From Phycisphaerae bacterium (GTDB taxonomy: Bacteria > Planctomycetota > Phycisphaerae > Phycisphaerales > SM1A02), in contig PBAX01000023.1 in the NCBI GenBank assembly GCA_002716385.1, positions 62,001 to 126,000 of the forward strand: a stretch of 64,000 nucleotides of DNA, in the 5' to 3' direction. This document shows, piece by piece, positions 37,851-46,040 of the stretch (positions are counted from its first letter, which is position 1; each line of letters opens with the position of its first letter). A program made the translations under genes and the position numbers. A model generated the notes under the pieces. The model searched no databases. It had not been told where the DNA came from and was given only the letters and a program-made list of their open reading frames with translations.

Positions 37851-39443
37851 CTAGCGTGCGGTGGCCTCTGCGCGTGTTTCCCTCAGAACCGTCACCTTGA
37901 TCTCACCGGGGAAGGTCATTTCCTCCTCGACACGCTTGGCGATCTTCTCCGCGATTCTGAAGGCGTCGTCGTCATCTGCTCGATCTGAGTTCACGATGAC
38001 ACGCACCTCTCGTCCTGCCTGAATGGCGAAGGCCTCGGCCACGGAGCTGTCTTCCTTGGCGATGCCTTCCAGCTGCTGGAGCCTCTGGACGTACATCTCC
38101 ATCGACTCGCGTCTGGCACCCGGCCTCGCACCGGAGACGGCATCGGCCGCCATGACGATCGGGGTATAGGGTGTCGTCGATGGAATGTCGGAATGGTGAC
38201 CACCGATGGCGTTCAGAACAGCCTCGGATTTCTCTCCATATCGCTTGGCGAATTCCATTCCGATGGCCGGATGCCCCCCTTCCATCTCATGGTCCATCGC
38301 CTTTCCGATGTCGTGGAGGAACCCACATCTTCTGGCAAGCTCGCCGTCGAGTCCTAGCTGATCGGCGATGATCTGACTCAGGTAGGCGACCTCGATGGAA
38401 TGCCTCAGGACATTCTGCCCGAAGCTCGTCCGGAAATGCAGCTTGCCCATGGCTTCCACGATCTTTGGATGCAGGCTTCGTATGTTGGCCTCGAGGGTGG
38501 ATTCGTTGCCCATCGCGACGATGCGTTCATTCATGTCCTTGCGTACACCGGCAACTACTTCCTCAATCCTCGAGGGATGCACGCGGCCGTCGGTGACGAG
38601 CTTCTGAAGCGCTTCGCCGGCAATGGCTCGGCGAATCGGATCGAAACAGGAGACGGCAATGACACCCGGCGTGTCATCGACCATGACGTCCACACCAGTG
38701 GCCCTCTCAAGCGCTCTAATGTTGCGCCCCTCGCGACCGATGACCCGGCCCTTGAGATCGTCGGAGGGGATCTTGACTGCCTTGACGGTAGAATCCGCGA
38801 CATGCTCCGCAGCAAACCGCTGAATGGCCATCAATGTGATCTCTCGGCTGTCGCTTCGAGCTGACTGCTCGGCACTCTCCATGATTTCCCTTCGAACGGC
38901 CGCCGCATCGTGCTTGCTCTGCTCTTCGACGCGTTCCAGAAGCAGGGCCTTGGCATCCTCGATACTCATGGACGAGACGTCGGCCAGTCTGGAGGTGATG
39001 TCCTCCTCCCGCTGATCGAGCGACTTGTCCCGCTCCTGAAGATCTTTCTCGAGCGTATCGAGTTCGTTTGACCGACGATCCTGCTTCGACTGCCGCTTGT
39101 CCGCCTGCTGCAGCTTCTTTTCAAGACTGTCTTCACGACGATCCAGCCGATCCTGGTCCTTCTTCAGACCGGCACGAAGACCATCAAGTTCCTTTTCCAG
39201 ACTGTCCCGCCGTTCGCGGACATGGCGTTCTGCGTCGAGCTCCGCCTTGTTGCGTATGGTCTCGGATTCGGTGGTCGCCGACTGGCGAATGCCCTCGGCC
39301 TCGCGCCTGGCGGTTCGGATGGTGCCACCAATCATCAATTTGATGAGCGCCGCACCGGCAACAACGCCGACAACCAGACAGATCAGTCCGATGGTAATGC
39401 CTTCAGCATCCAGAATTTCCGCGAGACTGGCTACAGCAATCAC
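37851..39443 (-). CDS. rny: Ribonuclease Y
   Basis: Membrane-anchored endoribonuclease of 530 residues. GTG 39443 is the start, because GGAGG lies 5 bases upstream and the protein then begins with a single membrane helix (ITIGLICLVVGVVAGAALI). The 42 extra ORF-track residues are not supported. A long coiled coil (about 40-200) is followed by a KH domain (LKGRVIGREGRNIRALE) and an HD domain with GFLHDIGKAMDHEMEGGHP and the metal ligands HHSD. RNase Y initiates mRNA decay in bacteria lacking RNase E. It is co-directional with efp downstream. Confidence 0.97.
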   Translation of the reverse strand: MIAVASLAEILDAEGITIGLICLVVGVVAGAALIKLMIGGTIRTARREAEGIRQSATTESETIRNKAELDAERHVRERRDSLEKELDGLRAGLKKDQDRLDRREDSLEKKLQQADKRQSKQDRRSNELDTLEKDLQERDKSLDQREEDITSRLADVSSMSIEDAKALLLERVEEQSKHDAAAVRREIMESAEQSARSDSREITLMAIQRFAAEHVADSTVKAVKIPSDDLKGRVIGREGRNIRALERATGVDVMVDDTPGVIAVSCFDPIRRAIAGEALQKLVTDGRVHPSRIEEVVAGVRKDMNERIVAMGNESTLEANIRSLHPKIVEAMGKLHFRTSFGQNVLRHSIEVAYLSQIIADQLGLDGELARRCGFLHDIGKAMDHEMEGGHPAIGMEFAKRYGEKSEAVLNAIGGHHSDIPSTTPYTPIVMAADAVSGARPGARRESMEMYVQRLQQLEGIAKEDSSVAEAFAIQAGREVRVIVNSDRADDDDAFRIAEKIAKRVEEEMTFPGEIKVTVLRETRAEATAR

Positions 39444-39972
39444 GGGAACCTCCAATCGACACACGGGAGAAACCGTGTGAATATGGCTGCTCTTCCAGAA
39501 AACCAAACCGCTCGTGGAACACAGACGCCCAGACCGACACCGGCCTGAACAGGAAATGAAATGCATCAATCACGTCAGTAAGGACAGACTCGAAAGCCTG
39601 ATCCATTCGTGCCTGAATGAGGGGTCACCCGAAGCAACCGTTTCACTTCCTCCTGCGGGTGCTGATTCGATGATGCCATCGAATCTCTGTTTCATTGAAT
39701 TGTGAAGGCGAATCTTCTCGCCACGAAATCAAAGAACAAACCTGAATCTATCGGTAACCCGAGGCCATCGAATCTATCGGGCCAAATGAGGCTGACCGCC
39801 GGCAGATGCCGGTACGAGCGGCTCTACCCTGGGGAGAACCGATTAAAAAGGGCGTGGTGATCAACGAGTACGTCCCGCGATCGGACACCCAGTCATAAGG
39901 TATTCATTATCCTGCCATTGGCTGTGTCATGTCAAGGATTCAAATGGTCCTAATCCAAGGTAGCTTCCGTTC
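39444..39972. other. 529-base divergent intergenic region, no gene recognised
   Basis: This gap separates rny (minus) from the ABC-2 permease (plus) and must hold both promoters. The only ORF of note, 39514-39705, has no ribosome site or recognisable product. It contains an exact 11-base direct repeat, GAATCTATCGG, at 39744-39754 and 39770-39780. A short hairpin CCGGC-AGAT-GCCGG lies near 39799-39812. I could not match the hairpin-rich middle part to any riboswitch or known RNA. Confidence 0.5.
39744..39780. repeat. Direct repeat pair GAATCTATCGG
   Basis: Two exact 11-base copies at 39744-39754 and 39770-39780 lie 26 bases apart start to start, about two and a half helical turns, in the divergent rny/permease intergenic region. 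This could be a paired protein-binding site, but nothing else supports that. Confidence 0.4.
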
Positions 39973-41826
39973 ATGCCGGTGTTTTTGAACTGGTTTCTGA
40001 GACTCATCCCCACCAACCCGATCTGCATCCGGATCGTCGCTGGCGGAGGTCGCAGATGGCGTGACATGCTCATTCGCGCCCTCTATCTGGGCATCATGAT
40101 CGCGTTGATGCTGATCGTGCTCATTGGGAATCTGGGATCGGGGTACTTCTCGATGCGAGGCCTCGCTTCCAGCGGTGCCTCGATCTTCCAGATGACCTCC
40201 TATGTGCAGGTCATTCTGATCTGTCTGCTGACGCCGATCTTCATGGCCGGTGCCATCGTTCAGGAATCCAACCCCCGAACATGGGACATCCTGCTCTCGA
40301 CACCACTGAACTCCGCCCAGATCGTTCTGGGCAACATCTTCGGACGGCTGTTCTTCATAGTGACGCTGCTGCTGGCAAGCCTGCCGCTTTTCATCTTCCT
40401 CCAGATGTTCGGAGGCGTCCCTGACCAGACCATCATTGAAAGCTATGCCGTGGCGATTTGTTCGGCCCTGCTGGTGGCGTCCATTGCCGTGACACTCAGC
40501 GTGACCCGTACCATCGGCAAGAAAGCCGTGTTCGTCTTCTATGCCATCATCGTGCTCTATCTTGCCGGCACCTTCATCCTCGACGCCATTCTTCGTGTCC
40601 CTATCACCACGACGACAGGCATGTCCGCCGAGTCGACCACCTGGTTGACTCCAATCAATCCGTTCCTGGCCATCGAAGCGTTGCTCCAACCGAGCACCTA
40701 CCAGACACCGGAACTCTGGGGCAGAAGCTGGCTCGTATCGCAGTGGATGATGCATCCCGTCGAGACCTTCAACTGGCTCTGCTGTCTCATATCACTGGTG
40801 CTCGTAATCTACGCGACGCTTCGAGTTCGTCTGCTCATGTTCCCCAGCCTGAACATGGACTGGATGCAGAGACTCTTCAAGCTCTCCCCAAGCAATGCCA
40901 TCACCAGGCTCCCCCGCCCGGTCGGACAGAATCCGATCGCCTGGCGAGAATCCCACCTCAGACGGAACCTCTTGTCGATCTGCTCGAGATGGGGCTTCTT
41001 CATCGTTGGCCTGCTGCTCCTGACGGCTGTACTGGCCAACTACGCCATGTCGGATGCACAACCCGCCGACATTCGTACGACTCGGCTCCTGCTGACCGGA
41101 CTGTTGATGGCCGAAGTCATCATCGTCGCATTGACCGCGATCAATCTCAGCGCGACTGCCGTCAGCGGCGAGCGTGAGGACGGATTCCTCGACCTGATTC
41201 TGACGACCCCAATCCAGCCCGCCGCCTATCTGGCCGGCAAGAATCTGGGGCTGGTGAGATATCTGATGCCGATGATCGCGCTGCCGGTGATCAGCATGCT
41301 GATACTTTCGTTCTTCATGTATGTGGGAGGGTTTGGAACCCCTGTGGTTTTCGAACGTACGATCAACAACGGCATGGTCGTCCAGGAACCGTTGATCATC
41401 CCGGCTCTGGGCATCTCCTTCATGCTGGTGTTCATACCGTTCATAGCCTTCTGCGTCATGGTCGGACTTCACTGGTCGATACGTTCACGTGGCACCGTCG
41501 GCTCGGTGGTAGCCACCGTCCTGCTTCTGTCCGCCATGTTTCTGCTTCTGGGTCTGTGCGTGACGCCCGCTGGCACGAACCTGCCGATGCTGGGCGTGCT
41601 GCTGACAACTCTCAATCCGGCGAATATGCTCCTGACGCTCGAGGATCCGGTTTCATGGCTTAAAGAGAGCTGGGAAAGCGATAAGACGGGCGGCACGATC
41701 CAGCTGCTGATGATCATCGGCGGGATGATAAGCGGCGGCTTCTATCTCGGCGTGGCCTGGGCCATGCACAAGTCGATGAGCCGGACATTCATGATGACGG
41801 TGAGGCGACTCTCGGGAACCCAATGA
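39973..41826 (+). CDS. ABC-2-type transporter permease, internally duplicated
   Basis: Integral membrane protein of 617 residues with about twelve hydrophobic helices. Two halves carry the same amphipathic signature: TWDILLSTPLNSAQIVLGNIFG near residue 97 and GFLDLILTTPIQPAAYLAGKNLG near 406. Each precedes several membrane helices, as in ABC-2 permeases, so two permease units appear fused. No ABC ATPase, periplasmic protein or substrate clue is adjacent; the nearest genes are rny and the pdh operon. Start at ATG 39973 has no strong ribosome site. The transported substrate is unknown. Confidence 0.75.
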   Translation: MPVFLNWFLRLIPTNPICIRIVAGGGRRWRDMLIRALYLGIMIALMLIVLIGNLGSGYFSMRGLASSGASIFQMTSYVQVILICLLTPIFMAGAIVQESNPRTWDILLSTPLNSAQIVLGNIFGRLFFIVTLLLASLPLFIFLQMFGGVPDQTIIESYAVAICSALLVASIAVTLSVTRTIGKKAVFVFYAIIVLYLAGTFILDAILRVPITTTTGMSAESTTWLTPINPFLAIEALLQPSTYQTPELWGRSWLVSQWMMHPVETFNWLCCLISLVLVIYATLRVRLLMFPSLNMDWMQRLFKLSPSNAITRLPRPVGQNPIAWRESHLRRNLLSICSRWGFFIVGLLLLTAVLANYAMSDAQPADIRTTRLLLTGLLMAEVIIVALTAINLSATAVSGEREDGFLDLILTTPIQPAAYLAGKNLGLVRYLMPMIALPVISMLILSFFMYVGGFGTPVVFERTINNGMVVQEPLIIPALGISFMLVFIPFIAFCVMVGLHWSIRSRGTVGSVVATVLLLSAMFLLLGLCVTPAGTNLPMLGVLLTTLNPANMLLTLEDPVSWLKESWESDKTGGTIQLLMIIGGMISGGFYLGVAWAMHKSMSRTFMMTVRRLSGTQ

Positions 41827-41843
41827 TCCCGGGGCCCCTTCCC

Positions 41844-43187
41844 CTACACCAGAATCTGAGCGGGATTCTCGATGTACTCGCGAAGTGACACGAGATACTG
41901 AGCCGCGGTCGCACCATCAACGACTCGATGGTCGTTGCTGAGCGTGGCATTCATCTCATATCCGACGGCGAGTTCCCCATCCCTGACGACCGGCTTCTGG
42001 ATAGCCGCACCGGCTGCGAGAATGGCGCTGTTGGGTGGATTGATGATCGCCGTGAAGTCATCCACGCCAAACATTCCGAGATTCGAGATCGTGAACGTCG
42101 AATCGGCCATCTCATCCACGGTGAGCCCACGCGTACGTGCCTTTTCAGACAACGCCTTTGTTTCAGCGGAGATCACACGGATGCTCTTTCTATCGGCATT
42201 GCGGATGGTGGCCACGACGAGCCCCCCACCACGCTCCTGCGGAAGCGCTATCGCCACACCGATGTTGACGTCACCGTGGTAGACGATCGAATCACCTGCC
42301 CATGAGGCGTTCATCAACGGATTCGCATACATGGCCAACGCACAGGCTCTAACGAGAAGATCGTTCACGCTTATCTTCGAGCCGGTACCAGCCAACTGGC
42401 TGTTGAGCGAGGACCGAAGCGCCATGAGTGGATCGACATTGAAGGTCATACTGACCTGGTAATGGGGAATCGACTGCTTCGAATCGACAAGTCTCTGGGC
42501 GATCGTCTGCCGCATGCCCGTCACCGGCTCACGATGCGACTGCAGCGAACCTGGAATGGCAATCAGGTCGGATGACTGTTCGGGCGCCGCCGCAACCGGC
42601 GTCGCCGGTACCGCGGTCGGCGGTGGAGTCATGGATCGCTGAGCGGGCTTGGCTGCCGGCGCCACGGCTGATCGCGTCTCCTCCCCGGCACCAGCTGCCG
42701 CAAGGACATCTCGTTTCACGATTCGACCGGACGGCCCGGAGCCGACCAGTGAATTCACATCGACACCGTGGGCCTCGGCCAGACGCCTGGCCACCGGCGA
42801 GATTCGCACCTGACCATCGCTTCCCCGGGTGGGCTGACGTTCCGCAGCCTGTGGCGCGGGGGCCACCTCTGCTGGCTTGTCAGGCTCGGTCGACGGCGAT
42901 GATGCCGCTGGTGCCGCTGGTGTGGATGAGACATCGTCGGCGGATTCATCCTCCTCGAGGAGGACGGCAACCACGGTACCGACCTCGACGGCCTGCCCCT
43001 CGTCGACTGCGAGACTGTTGACGGTTCCATCATCGAAGGACTGCATTTCCATGGTGGCCTTGTCCGTCTCGACATCCGCAAGGACGTCTCCGGCGGATAC
43101 CTCATCGCCCTCGGCGATGTGCCACTTGATGATGGTCCCCTTCTCCATCGTGTCGGAGAGTCGCGGCATCGTGATCTCGATGGTCAT
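41844..43187 (-). CDS. pdhC: Pyruvate dehydrogenase E2, dihydrolipoyl acetyltransferase
   Basis: Protein of 447 residues. The N-terminal lipoyl domain has the lipoylated Lys43 in ETDKATMEM. An Ala/Pro/Ser linker leads to an E3-binding domain (ISPVARRLAEAHGVDVNSLVGSG), a second Pro-rich linker and the acyltransferase domain ending SNDHRVVDGATA with His420 and Asp424. It is the last gene of pdhA-pdhB-pdhC, 15 bases after pdhB, so acetyl transfer from pyruvate is the natural assignment. It differs clearly from the sucB product at 23478. Confidence 0.95.
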   Translation of the reverse strand: MTIEITMPRLSDTMEKGTIIKWHIAEGDEVSAGDVLADVETDKATMEMQSFDDGTVNSLAVDEGQAVEVGTVVAVLLEEDESADDVSSTPAAPAASSPSTEPDKPAEVAPAPQAAERQPTRGSDGQVRISPVARRLAEAHGVDVNSLVGSGPSGRIVKRDVLAAAGAGEETRSAVAPAAKPAQRSMTPPPTAVPATPVAAAPEQSSDLIAIPGSLQSHREPVTGMRQTIAQRLVDSKQSIPHYQVSMTFNVDPLMALRSSLNSQLAGTGSKISVNDLLVRACALAMYANPLMNASWAGDSIVYHGDVNIGVAIALPQERGGGLVVATIRNADRKSIRVISAETKALSEKARTRGLTVDEMADSTFTISNLGMFGVDDFTAIINPPNSAILAAGAAIQKPVVRDGELAVGYEMNATLSNDHRVVDGATAAQYLVSLREYIENPAQILV

Positions 43188-43202
43188 GGACGTTCGTCTT
43201 TC

Positions 43203-44186
43203 TCAGGCGTTGTACGTGGCGCTTCGAACCGCTTCGCAGATCTTGCGGGGATTCGGAAGCATTTCCGCTTCAAGATTGTGAGCATACGGTGCCGGCACAT
43301 CATCGCTATGGACACGATGGACATGGTTGTCCAGATCATCGAAGCAGTGCCTGTGGACTTCCGCAGCCACCTCTGAACCAACCGAAGCGAACGACCACGA
43401 CTGATCGACGACGACGCAGCAGTTGGTCTTTCGAACGGAGGTCACGATTGTCTCGATGTCCAGCGGCTTGATGGATCGGCCGTCAATGACTTCGCACTCG
43501 ATGCCTTCCTTCGCCAGCTGTTCCGCGGCCTCCATGCAGAAATGCACGGGGCGACCGAAGCTGACAAGCGTGCAATCGGCACCCTCTCGCCGAACGATGG
43601 CCTTGCCGATAGGAAGTGCATAGGCTTCTTCCGGGACTTCCCCGGTCATCGAAAGCATTCGCTCCGACTCCAGACAGAAGACCGGATCGGGATCACGAAT
43701 CGCGGCCGTGAGCAGCCCCTTCGCATCGTATGGATCGGATGGAATCACGATCTTCAGACCCGGGACATTCGCATACAGCGATTCGACACACCATGAATGA
43801 GTCGAGCCCAACTGGCCACCGGCGCCATCATTGCCTCGGAAGACGATCGGCACCTGAAGCTGGCCACCACTCATGTAGAGCATTTTGGGAGCGTTGTTCA
43901 GAATCTGATCGGCGGCGACGAGGCTGAACGACCAGCTCATGAACTCGACGATCGGCCGCAGGCCCATCATGGCCGCACCGATGCCCAGACCGGCGAAGCC
44001 AGTTTCGGAGATCGGGGCGTCGATGATTCTCTTGGGGCCGAATTCATCAAGCATGCCACGGCTCACCTTGTACGCACCGTCGTACTCGGCGACCTCTTCA
44101 CCAATGAGGAAGACTCTCGGGTCGTCCCTCATCTCATCCGACATCGCCTCACGAAGGGCATCTCTAAATTCGATGGTCCTCGACAT
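43203..44186 (-). CDS. pdhB: Pyruvate dehydrogenase E1 component, beta subunit
   Basis: Protein of 327 residues from ATG 44186, preceded by GGGGAGG. The start overlaps the pdhA stop as ATGA; the ORF-track extension of 43 residues lies within pdhA. Signatures are SRTIEFRDALREAMSDEM, FLIGEEVAEYDGAYKVSRG, APISETGFAGLGIGAAMMG and EFMSWSFSL. With the alpha subunit it forms the thiamine-diphosphate E1 heterotetramer that decarboxylates pyruvate. Confidence 0.96.
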   Translation of the reverse strand: MSRTIEFRDALREAMSDEMRDDPRVFLIGEEVAEYDGAYKVSRGMLDEFGPKRIIDAPISETGFAGLGIGAAMMGLRPIVEFMSWSFSLVAADQILNNAPKMLYMSGGQLQVPIVFRGNDGAGGQLGSTHSWCVESLYANVPGLKIVIPSDPYDAKGLLTAAIRDPDPVFCLESERMLSMTGEVPEEAYALPIGKAIVRREGADCTLVSFGRPVHFCMEAAEQLAKEGIECEVIDGRSIKPLDIETIVTSVRKTNCCVVVDQSWSFASVGSEVAAEVHRHCFDDLDNHVHRVHSDDVPAPYAHNLEAEMLPNPRKICEAVRSATYNA

Positions 44187-45319
44187 CAGGCGTCCTCCCC
44201 ATTGGAGTCTTTCATGAAGTTCGGCAGGGATGTCCCCGTGTAGGGGCCCCATTTCTCTATGTACACGTCCTTGTAGAGTTCCTCGATGCCAGGCTCGGGA
44301 GAGGCCTCGGCCCACTTCACGGCTTCGCGGATCTCGACACGAACTTCTTTGTTCATGGCCTTTATGTCCGATTCCTCCATGACACCACTTGAGATCAGGA
44401 ACTTCGCCAATGCCTCGATTGGATCATTGGCCTCGTTTTCCTGCTCCTCCTCAGGCGTCCGGTACTTCCGTGGATCGGAAACAGAATGGCCCTTGAAGCG
44501 ATAGCACTTCATGTCGACGAATGCGGGACGAGGATTCGCCCGGATGTCGTCCACCAGCGACTTCATGGCCGGATAGGTCTTGGTGATGTCCATGCCGTCG
44601 ATACAGACGGAATCCATGTGATAGGCGACACCCTTGTCGACGAGATTCTCCGCCGCGGAAGTGCAACGATCGATGGCCGTGCCCATGGCGTACTTGTTGT
44701 TCTCCACGATGAATATGACCGGAATGTCCATGACCTTGGCAAGGTTGGCCGCTTCATGGAATGCGCCCTGATTCAGAGCACCATCCCCCAGGAAGCAGAG
44801 GGTGACTCTCGTGTTGGTTCCACCATTGAGCACCTCGTCTTCATACTTGGTGGCAAAGGCGAGCCCAGCACCAACCGGAGTCTGGGCGCCGACGATGCCG
44901 TGGCCACCGTACATGTGGTTGGGCACATCGAAGAAGTGCATGGATCCACCCTTGCCCTTGGCACATCCATCGATGCGACCGAAGAGCTCCGCCATGCCCA
45001 CCTTGGGGTCCAGCCCTCGGGCCAATGCATGGCCGTGGTCACGGTAGGCGGTGATGACCGGATCGTTGTGTTGAAGCGCCGCAAGCGAGCCAACCGCAAC
45101 GGCTTCCTGACCGTTGTAGACATGCAGAAAACCACCCGCCAGCTTGTTCTGATAGGCCTGAACGGCCCGAATCTCGAACTCGCGGATCATCTTCATGTCA
45201 CGAAGCCACTTGATGAGGACATCGGGCCCCGGAAGAGGAGGCTGCTTGGAGCCCTCGGGGGTCGTGGTTGACTTGGTTTCTTTCGAGGTCGGAGGCACGG
45301 TGATCTGTTCCATGGTCAT
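44186..45319 (-). CDS. pdhA: Pyruvate dehydrogenase E1 component, alpha subunit
   Basis: Protein of 377 residues. The ORF-track start is a TTG; ATG 45319 is preferred, with ATG 45313 possible. An N-terminal Lys/Pro/Thr-rich extension precedes the conserved fold. Key motifs are YRDHGHALARG, KGKGGSMHFF and the thiamine-diphosphate motif GDGALNQGAFHEAANLAKVM ending near VENNKYAMGT. It is the first gene of the minus-strand pdhA-pdhB-pdhC operon. No E3 gene follows; the complex presumably shares E3 with the 2-oxoglutarate dehydrogenase. Confidence 0.96.
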   Translation of the reverse strand: MTMEQITVPPTSKETKSTTTPEGSKQPPLPGPDVLIKWLRDMKMIREFEIRAVQAYQNKLAGGFLHVYNGQEAVAVGSLAALQHNDPVITAYRDHGHALARGLDPKVGMAELFGRIDGCAKGKGGSMHFFDVPNHMYGGHGIVGAQTPVGAGLAFATKYEDEVLNGGTNTRVTLCFLGDGALNQGAFHEAANLAKVMDIPVIFIVENNKYAMGTAIDRCTSAAENLVDKGVAYHMDSVCIDGMDITKTYPAMKSLVDDIRANPRPAFVDMKCYRFKGHSVSDPRKYRTPEEEQENEANDPIEALAKFLISSGVMEESDIKAMNKEVRVEIREAVKWAEASPEPGIEELYKDVYIEKWGPYTGTSLPNFMKDSNGEDA

Positions 45320-45405
45320 GAGCTTCAAATCTATGGCAGCACCCGAAATAGGTACTGGAACCCTCAGTATAGCGGGCCTGAGGCCATGAAGCCCCCCTCA
45401 GATGC

Positions 45406-45810
45406 TCAGTTCACCACCTCAACCAGCACCCTCGCCCGGCGAGCAGGCGGCATATCGGCCTCCCAGGGCCGCTTATAGTCGAGTTGGAGCTCGGCCTTTC
45501 CCGGAGAAGCCCCTCTGATGACCCACCATTGCCGCCCAGGGGCACCGACAAGCCCGTCAGGGGAGTCCGTATCGGTGTATCCCGTCTTCGCGACGGTGAC
45601 ATGGTCCATGCCGGTGCTGCTTTCCGTATTGATGACCCATTGGAATCCGGTTGTCCGATTGCTGACCAGAAAGAATCGCTGCGTGCCGCCTAACTTCACA
45701 GTCAGCTGCTGAGCGTCCGCCTGATCGGGGCCACCCCCGGATGACGCGCATCCACTTAAAAAGCTCATTGCCATGAGCACAATCGCTGCAATCTGGGCAC
45801 CAGTACGCAT
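45406..45810 (-). CDS. Lipoprotein of the chagasin-like cysteine-protease inhibitor family (I42)
   Basis: Protein of 134 residues. ATG 45810 has AAAGGAGG 7 bases upstream. A lipoprotein signal ends in LSGC, giving lipidated Cys21. The rest is a single immunoglobulin-like domain with the three inhibitor loops of chagasin in order: NRTTGFQW (51-58, family NPTTGY/F), the Gly-rich GAPGRQWW (89-96) and RPWE (114-117). Known family members block papain-like (C1) proteases with these loops. The surface anchoring suggests protection from self or foreign proteases. Its target is not in the window. It lies upstream of pdhA on the same strand but 86 bases away. Confidence 0.8.
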   Translation of the reverse strand: MRTGAQIAAIVLMAMSFLSGCASSGGGPDQADAQQLTVKLGGTQRFFLVSNRTTGFQWVINTESSTGMDHVTVAKTGYTDTDSPDGLVGAPGRQWWVIRGASPGKAELQLDYKRPWEADMPPARRARVLVEVVN

Positions 45811-46040
45811 CAATCAGCCTCCTTTGGACAGCGTTCAATGATAAACCAATTCCCTACATGGTTCCCGATCTCTCAATAGGATGTGAAGACAAGTGGAGGG
45901 AGCAAGGCCGGAGAAGATCCCTCGTCCCGGACTTGCAGGGAGTACCAGATGGCCTGAAGCACCTTGCACGCGCAAGACCCGGCTCTCTGGGACAGGCTCG
46001 GAATCGAATCAAGCAACATGTGTGTCCTTGAACTGAATCT

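Noticed and set aside
39514-39705. ORF of 63 residues in the rny/permease intergenic region
   Set aside because: No ribosome site, no recognisable motif, and composition unlike neighbouring proteins.
39570-39972. Riboswitch or housekeeping RNA (SRP, RNase P, 6S, guanidine, cobalamin) in the long intergenic gap
   Set aside because: I compared the visible hairpins with remembered consensus cores and found no match.
45366-45371. TATACT on the minus strand as a -10 element for pdhA
   Set aside because: No acceptable -35 sequence at 15-19 bases upstream.
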